A DNA stretch of 64,000 nucleotides from Pyropia haitanensis (lineage: Eukaryota; Rhodophyta; Bangiophyceae; Bangiales; Bangiaceae). Shown here piece after piece: positions 56,818 through 64,000 of this stretch. The stretch is taken from the NCBI GenBank assembly GCA_008729055.1, contig SDUX01000001.1, positions 558,001-622,000 on the forward strand. Direction: 5' to 3'. The translations under genes and the position numbers were made by a program. Within the stretch, counting starts at the first letter, position 1. Each line of letters starts with the position of its first letter. The notes beneath the pieces were generated by a model. It did no database searches, was not told the DNA's origin, and saw only the letters and a program-made list of their open reading frames with translations.

Positions 56818-59800
56818 GTCACCCGAGGGGACCAGCGCCGTAAGAGTTGCGACTACCAGCGTGGGCGGTCGGCGAGTGGGCGGGGGAGGGGGAGGAGGGT
56901 AACAGCGTCCTAGAAGAATAGACCGGCGGGTATGAACCTTGTGGTGTTCCATGTTCGCTTGTGCCTCCATCACTTTTCTTCTCCCCAGGCGGTCCGGGCT
57001 CTACCCTAGAGGCAGAACTGGCCATCACCCGCTGAACAATGCGGAGGTGGACGGGAGTATTGCCGGTCCACGGCAATGGTCGTGTATATAGCTCAGCCTG
57101 TATCCCGACGTTGGTTGCCGCAGTCAAAACTCCCTCTCTTTTGGCTTTTTGTACGCCACTGCAACTGCCCTGCCATGTTGCTCACCAAAGCTGCGCAACT
57201 CAATACATGTATACAGGTCGTCGGTGAACACAAGCCCTCCGTGGCAAACTCCTACGTCTCAGCGTCCAGTCTCGAACTGTCAGTATGACTAACGACAGGC
57301 ACACGCCAGCGGCACATCAGCGCGCGCCACAGCACAACCGTAGGATATCACAGCCGTACAGGCCAACCGTAGGGTATCACAGCCGTACAGGTCAGCTATA
57401 CGTAGCCCCGCCCAAGATGAGCTGAGGAAGCTGGCCTCATCCACGAGGCTGCCGCCGTCGTCACCCGTGCACGCAGGTACTCAATCGACCAACAATCTTG
57501 ATGGCTGAGTTGTCGTCGGCGGTGGTGAACGCTGCTGTGATGCAAACGGGAGCACCATGGCGCGCAAACTCCGCCATGGGGCAGTATCCAAAGCACCCTC
57601 GGCCACAGCCAAGACGGCAGCGCTCGGCATCTGGGACAGAATGAGGAAACAAACAAGTGACCAGCAGGCAATTCTGAAAGACGTGCTTCCCACCAGTAGG
57701 CCTACTGAACAATCTTCCCACTGCCCTCCCCCTTCTAGTGCCAGTAAGCAAAGTGCGTACCACATCGCGGCTGTCGCCCCTCACTTATCACTGACGGCGG
57801 CGGCAGCCGCCTCGGGCCTTCTCAATACTTCTTGACCCAACACCATCCGGGGGAAGCACGGTAAAAGCACTGAAGAGTGCCTACACCAAAGGACTCCCAA
57901 CCCGATCGTGGCACGGCCACTGTTCCTCCTGTTGACACGGTCGCCCCGTGAAAGGGCGGAAACAGGACACTAACTCCGGTCATAAACGTCAGGTACCCAG
58001 TGGCGCTTGCAAAGATCGTACGGCAGACCTCAACCCCACCGATGAGACGCATCTCAGACATAGGGTGCGGAGGGCTAACGCACAACTACTGTGAGAGAAC
58101 AAAGAGAAGGACAAAACAACAGGCAGCCACAGCAGTCATTGCACCGAAGACAAGCGCTTGAAGAGACGATCCAACGAGACGTCAAGACCATGCCCGTAGC
58201 TCACGGCCGTACGTTCACTCCACCCCAGGCTGGTCCCAGCTGCACGATGACGAGTGACGCAACACAGCCGATCAGAAACGTGCAAACAGGCCGCTGACGA
58301 GTGGGCAGGCGACTGCTACCAAAGGACGCAACATACCCACCATCACGGCCGTTACCCAAGCGGCCGCAGTTGCTGCCGTTGCCGCCAGCACGGCCACGTC
58401 ACCGCCGCTTCCGTCGGCGTGGCCGTACGGCATGCAGGTCTTGAACAGGGGAAGGCGAGGATGAGCGTCATGGGAAGGCTCAGACCGAAGCAAGAAAAAG
58501 GAAGCGAAGCACAGCAGCAATCCCGAAGTGGGACACGTAGGACAGGCGTACCACTGATCGTAGGCGGCGGGAGGCTTGCTGGAGGATGGCGCCGCTTGGG
58601 TGCGGAAAAGGTAGGGCGTCGCGCCAGCGTCGAGGAACCGCTTGCGGGTGAGGCACGAAGCCCAATCAAACGACCAGGGACAAGAAAAGCAACGACGGTT
58701 CATGTCAATTTACGGTTGCAATCCTGGTCGAACCCCGGCCGCCTTTCCACAGCCACCGCTTCTGTGCTCACCTCAGTGGAACCTATTGCTCCAGTCGTAC
58801 CTTACTCGAACGCAGCTCTCGCCGAGCAGAGGCGCGCCGCACCACGCACAAGCAGCAGCGGTACCCATCGTCGGCCTGACACGTGCGGCCGTCACTTCGT
58901 TCTGCGTTTGCTGGTCCACGACTGAAGAGGGGATCACATGCCTCGGCCGTCAAAAACAAGCCTGACGCAAGGAACCAAAGCCGCTTCCATGGTCGCAGGT
59001 GCTGCCAAGGTCAGCTTCGCCACCGAGCGCATCCCGCGCGGCAGAGGCTTGGCGGCCAGCAGGGTCCGAAGGCCAGGTCTCTGCGGGACGCACCGGTCGT
59101 CACGATCACCTCGGTCGCCTCTGGCAACGGAAAAGGGTAACGGGTGAGTTGAGTAGAGGCAGCCACGAGAGATGGGCCACACGCGCCACAGGGATACTCC
59201 CGTGGCCGCCACAGCGGTGAGCCCTTCCCAGTTCAAGCGCAGTAGTGAAAAAACACATCCCAATCTGCTTTGGGGGATGAAAGACAGAACTTAGCAGTAA
59301 TTATGTATTTGTATGTTGCAATCAAATCTTCTTTGGCTATATTGGTGGCCGGATAACGCCCTGGGACGTGCACTTTTCGAACGTCGGGCGGAAGCCGTAG
59401 CTCGCGAGACGCGTGACAGCCCGCCAGCGTCCACGCCGCAGCCAACGACAATCCTCGCAGCAATGACGCGGGGCAGTAGGCTCGTGGTCACAAAAAGAAA
59501 ATAGAAGAAGACAGACGCCAGGCCACGGCAGGCAAGCCAGGCGTCTGCGAGCTGACAGCCGTCGGCGTGCTATCTGGCCTGCTATCCGGTGGCTCGGCAG
59601 GGGAGGAGCACTACAAAGGATGAGACGAGCGTCGTTTGAGAGCCCCTACCGTCTCTTGGCAAGGGGCGCACGGCGTGGCGGGCGACGCCTTTTCCAGAGC
59701 CTCCCATCCAAACAGGTGTGGTTGCTGGCAGAGCGTGCGGCTGGCGCGCTAGAGACCGCACACTGCGCTACAACCCACTGACTGGCGTTGGCCCCTTGTA

Positions 59801-62800
59801 TTCGATCACTTTCCAACTTTTTTGACCCCGTTTACAGGCCCTGTGCCGTACCGAGTGCGGCGCGGGGCAGACGGGGTCGTGTTGACGCCACAGTGGTCTG
59901 CGCAGCTTGTGGGTGCGGCGGCCGCCAGTCCGCTTGCCGCAACGGCTGCTCCATGTGTGGTTATGGAGGTCATGTGTAGCTGGCCCTCCGCCACGGCTGT
60001 CATCCATGCCCAGCTGCGTGCGCTACTACGCCTTTTTAGTCTTCGCATTTCCTCTATTCTTCGCCTGGATGCCCGGGAGAGTTTGTGGGCTGGTCGCGCG
60101 CGCGCACGCGCGCTAGCGTGGTCCGCGCGGGTCGTCGAGTTGTGTTTTCACTCAAGCGAGGTCCCCCCTCCGCTGCACCCCCTGTGTCTGCGGCGCTCTT
60201 TCCGTGCACGCCGGGCAGGTGGGTGCGGGTTCAGCCACCCGGCGGGCCCCCCCTCTGCACCCGCCACGCCACCACTCATACATCTCACCCGAGCGAGGCC
60301 TGGCGTCGCGTGGGGCATGGACCGAGAGGCTAACCCGTTCCTCAAAGATAGGCACAAAACATCGTCACGTCGGAGGACTATCGCGACACCAAGGGGGGGC
60401 CAAGAGAGGCGGAGAGCTGGCTGTGGCCGTGGCCACCCACCTCACCAAAGAGAGCCGCGCTTGACACACCAGGCCCGCCTGGCGAGGGGGGGGGGGCGGG
60501 GGGCGGCAACGCCTCCCACAGCGGCGTGGGAGCCACCGCCCGACCCCCGCCCGTGGGCCACGCGGGGAGCCGCGTGGAGAGCTCCCTCCCCCTACCCCGC
60601 CCACAGCACTCACCGCCTCCGCCGCTGCGTGCGTGGCAGCCGACTGGGCGGCACACAGCTCAGGGGGGGGAGGACGCGGCGTCTAGACGCCGCCGTCGCT
60701 GTCCACTCGAGGGTCACCCGAGCGGGCATGGAGGGAGGGGTCAGCACGGCTGGGCGCGTGCCCCGTGCCGCCCCCTGTCTCGGGCACGGCGCACATGCCG
60801 CGCCGACCACACACCGTCAGCCGGCGAGGCCACGCACACACACTCCGACAAGCCACGCACGCGCCACGGCCCATCACCAACAGAGGGTACGCCGCGCCAT
60901 CACCACCCCCCCCTCGCTCCGCACACAAGCCCCTTCTTCGCTGCCGCCACGGTCACCTCGATCGCGTTCTTGCCGTGAGAGCTGCCACCATGGCACGTAC
61001 CGCCCCTCGTCCTTGCCGCCCCTGCTCGTCTGTGCGCCCCGCAAGCGGCCATCGGGACCGCCACAGGGGTCAACCCTTCGCCGACGCCGCGCGCCCGCAG
61101 CGGTTGCGGCCACGTCGGCGGCAGGAGCGGCAGCCCCGCAGCGGCGCATGCGCGCATGCACGCCGTGGCAGCGGGAACGGGGGATATGGCCACCGCCGAC
61201 GCGGCAGTCGTCACCGTCTTCGAGCGCCCATCCACTTCACACCCGCGACGGCACCCGCCGCCAACCCGTTTTTCCAACTGCTCACGCGCCGTCACGGCCG
61301 CCACCGCCGCCACCGCGCTTGCCTTCACCCATCAGCATGATCATGACCCATGTCGGGCGTGACCGCACCGAGCGTCCCCTCCTTTCCCCATCACTCCACC
61401 CCGCTCCCCCACCCACCGCCCCCTCCCCACCTACCCTCGCACCAACCCGCTCCGCCACATCGTCTGGTGCGGTCATGGTCGCCGGCCGTGGAGGCGAGCA
61501 CGCCCCCTCCCATCATAGGTGTGGCCGCCCCGAGCGTCGATGGTTGACGGTCAGGGCGGTCGCTGCTCGCTCCTCTCTCTACCCCGCACCCGCATAGCCG
61601 CCGCGCCACCTTTCCCGTGTGCCCCGGGTCCCGCCGACTCATCTGGTCCTCCACCACTACTTGGTTCCAGGGGCGTGCACACGAGGATGGCGGCAGGATT
61701 GGCCGCAGAGGGGGGGTGAGGGGGGGCGCGACGACGGAGGGGGGAGGGGGGGGAATGTCACCAACACGGATGTCGGTGGCAGGGATGGTATGCGGGGCGG
61801 GAGGCCACCCTCATCGCCGTAAAGGCGCATCCCCAGACGCGCCCGTCGAGTCTGGTGTGGGAAAGATAGCGTACGGGAGGAGGCACGGGGGGGGGGATGG
61901 GGTGACCGACAGTCTCCGGCACCGCCGGCACCGCCGTGGCGCCACGCGAGACCCCTCCCCTCCCACTGTCGCCGCCCCATGCCCCCCCGCCCCTGTCCCC
62001 TGCACGCCGCCGACCGTCGCCCCGATACCGGTGCAACGACTAGAGATGGCCACTGCCGTTTGACGGCGGCGGCACTGCCGCAGCCGCTGCCACCTCCGCC
62101 ACTGCCACCACTCGCTGCCGCAGGCACTCCCCGCAGCCGCGTCGTTTCCACCCCCGCCTCCGCAGCCGTCGACGCCGTCGTTGCCGCTTCCGACGCCGCC
62201 GCTGGTCACCGTCACTGCTCAAGGCGGCAGGGACGGCGGGCGGACCCGCTGACAAGCGGTCGCTGCCCCCAAGACATGCTCCCTATGGACAGCGGGATGG
62301 GGGGGAAGAACGATACGGGCGGCGTCGTGTGGTCGTTGCAAGGTGTAGCGTACCGCCGGGGGGGGGTGGGGGGGTGGGGTTCGTTTTGCAGTGGCATGGC
62401 GGACCACGCGGCGCGGCCGGTCGGGGCGGGGAGCGAGACGGGGAGAGACAAGGGAGGTGGCGTTCCGAGGCGTCGTGTGCGGGGCGCGGGGGTGGGAGGG
62501 GGGGTGACGAGGGGGGGGTGGCGATGATGGCCACGTGAAGCAGGGGGGTCGCAGAGAGGTTGGGGGTGGCGGGAAACGTTCCGCTGCTTACCGCTGCGTG
62601 GGGAGCCAGGAGCAGATGGCGGCGGGGAAGCACGGCGGCGGATGCGGGGGGGGGGGGGGGGGGGCGCCCGCCCCGGGCGACGATGGCGGCTAGCCGCGGC
62701 GCTCCCCATTGGCGACGGACGAGGGGGTGGTGCGGGGGAGGACGGCGCGGGCGCACGCGGCCGGCAGCGGCGCTGGGGTTTGCAACAGCGGCCGGCCGGC

Positions 62801-64000
62801 GGGCCGGCCGGCCATGACCATGGGCGGCCGCGACGGCGGCGCGCAGTCGGCTCGGCACGAACTCGCCGCGATCGGCGTGGCTCCCCCCCCCACCCAACGC
62901 CGTGCCTCCCCGTTCCGCTCTACCCCCAACCTCCCTCTGCCCCCCGTCGCCTACCCCCCGACCCCTCCGCACCCTCCCGCGTTCCACTCCCGTATGCGTC
63001 ACTGCCCTCCCCACTCCCCCCCCCCCACGTCGCTTGAACGGCGAGAGCCTCCCCGCCCGCCTCTGCCGGTCGCCGGCTGCCTGCCACCACCGCTCCCCAC
63101 CCGCCCCGTCTGCCTCTACCCCCGCGTCCGCCACCGACCCGCGCCGTGCCGCACCGCGTGGTGCGCATCGTGTCGCATGGCGGTGCGCCGCGGCCGCCGC
63201 CACCCCAGCTTGCCGCGCAGGGCCGTCCGCGGCGGTTGGGAGCCGCCGCGTGCCGGTGACTTGCGCCGAACCCGGGGGGGATGTCCCACGTAGCGGCAGG
63301 GCCCGTTGCCGCCTCCGTCCCTGCCCTCCCCCGCACTGCGGCTGCCAGCAACGGGAGACAATACCGCAGCGCGGGGGCGGGTGGAGATGGGAGGGGGGGG
63401 GAGGGGGGGGGGGGGAGTGTGGCGGGACGGCCGCGCCGACCGCCGCGCACGGCAGCCCACGCGACCCGCCCGCCCTCGCCCTCCCCTCGCCTCCCCCCCG
63501 ATCCTGCTGCAGCCACCGCTGTCGTCGTCGACCCGGCGGCGCGCGTCGACGCCGCCGCTCCCACCGCGCCATCCCCCGCGCGGCCGCAGTCTGCCGGCCC
63601 CATTGGATGGCTCGGCAGGTTGGTAGGGGGGAATCGGACCGCGACGGCGGGCGGTGGGGCGACGTGGGGGAAAGAGCGGACGCTGCGCACCCGCGTCGGG
63701 CGGCTGGTGGCGGCGTCGGCGCGGCCGACACCGCCGGCACCTCTGCCGCGGCCGTCGGACGCGCGGGGGGAGGGGGATGGCGAGCCGGGCCCCGGCGCTC
63801 GGCCGTCCTCCCTCCCCCAGTCTGCGCCCCTTCTCCCCCGTCTTACTCCCATCCTCAGCGTCGGGCGCCCGTGCGGCACCCCCGCCGGCATGGGCTCCCT
63901 CGGCCGGTAGGCCGCGGCATGGGGAGGCGGCGAGACGAGGCGCCCATGGGGTGGTCCTCTGACCTGGGCGACGTGGAACTGGCGAGGGGCGGAGTGAGGA
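56818..64000. other. Gene-poor right end, 7.2 kb, no recognised gene
   Basis: GC is moderate from 56900 to 59900 and high after about 60100. Open frames overlap on both strands. Some end in protein-like stretches: 57461-57784 (-) reads ITAAFTTADDNSAIKIVGRL after a good acceptor-like TTCTGTCCCAG; 59788-59979 (+) ends in a Cys-rich segment; 63281-63910 (+) is a 209-codon Ala/Pro-rich frame. None shows a recognisable domain, and no consistent set of exons could be joined. G runs appear at 62649-62664 and 63393-63415. Genes with small exons may be hidden here. Confidence 0.4.
57336..57393. repeat. Tandem direct repeat, two 29-bp units
   Basis: Units 57336-57364 and 57365-57393 share AACCGTAGGRTATCACAGCC followed by GTACAGGYC. 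They differ at two positions (A/G and C/T). The units abut exactly. It is a short minisatellite with no coding context. Confidence 0.9.

Noticed and set aside
57396..57784. Minus-strand frames with ITAAFTTADDNSAIKIVG after an acceptor-like CCCAG
   Set aside because: Looks protein-like, but no family is recognised and no upstream exon could be joined in frame.
60990..61340. MARTAPRPCRPC frame, considered as histone H3-like because of MART
   Set aside because: Nothing after the first four residues resembles a histone tail or fold.
59822..61597. 591-codon plus-strand frame
   Set aside because: Starts in front of an acceptor-like site, becomes Arg/Pro-rich, and competes with frames on both strands; no domain.
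1..64000. CRISPR arrays, phage or complete mobile elements
   Set aside because: No regularly spaced repeats, integrase, transposase or reverse transcriptase motifs were seen on either strand; the spliced genes show this is eukaryotic nuclear DNA.

Overview
The window is nuclear DNA from a very GC-rich, plastid-bearing eukaryote. It carries spliced genes for SEC13, a MAP kinase, ataxin-2, a claudin-like tetraspan and a C2H2 zinc-finger protein. It also carries two proteins that look plastid-targeted: a bL17 ribosomal protein and a PsbQ-like thylakoid-lumen protein with a twin-arginine signal. Both start with the same pentapeptide MAAFV. A Phe near the N-terminus is a known hallmark of red-algal and glaucophyte transit peptides, and there is no preceding signal peptide, so a primary red plastid is the best fit. 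Extreme GC, few short introns and Gly/Ala/Pro-rich proteins would suit a bangiophyte of the Porphyra/Pyropia type. The lineage is inference.

Layout, left to right: 5' end of SEC13 (-, 1-412); Gly/Ala-rich kinase-like gene that has lost the DFG Asp (+, 3816-6670); probable gamma-tubulin complex component (+, 7563-11095); PsbQ-like lumen protein (+, 11984-12636); small secreted inhibitor-I9-type protein (+, 14370-14735); two-exon polytopic membrane protein (+, 15429-17363); claudin/PMP22-like tetraspan (-, 17933-18901); alpha/beta hydrolase (-, 22056-23376); class-3 lipase (-, 25593-29457), divergent from a TilS-like gene with a degenerate PP-loop (+, 29929-32252); Ala-rich, tail-anchored coiled-coil protein (-, 32907-35097); DEDDy 3'-5' exonuclease (-, 37117-38565); ataxin-2/Pbp1 (+, 40628-44859); SDHAF2 (-, 44951-45695), divergent from an atypical MAP kinase (+, 46819-49187); plastid bL17 (-, 49626-50415); C2H2 zinc-finger gene with two microexons (+, 52960-56817). 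The last 7 kb holds no gene I can recognise.

The genes are ordinary neighbours and do not form an operon-like system. Products go to the ER/COPII coat, microtubule nucleation, the thylakoid lumen, mitochondrial complex II assembly, plastid translation, lipid hydrolysis, RNA metabolism and signalling. Two features stand out. First, almost every gene carrying long G or C homopolymers (9 to 36 nt) changes reading frame inside them, while genes without such runs splice into perfect frames. Second, two C2H2 zinc fingers are each completed by a microexon of 7 or 11 nt. I found no CRISPR array, complete transposon or tRNA gene.
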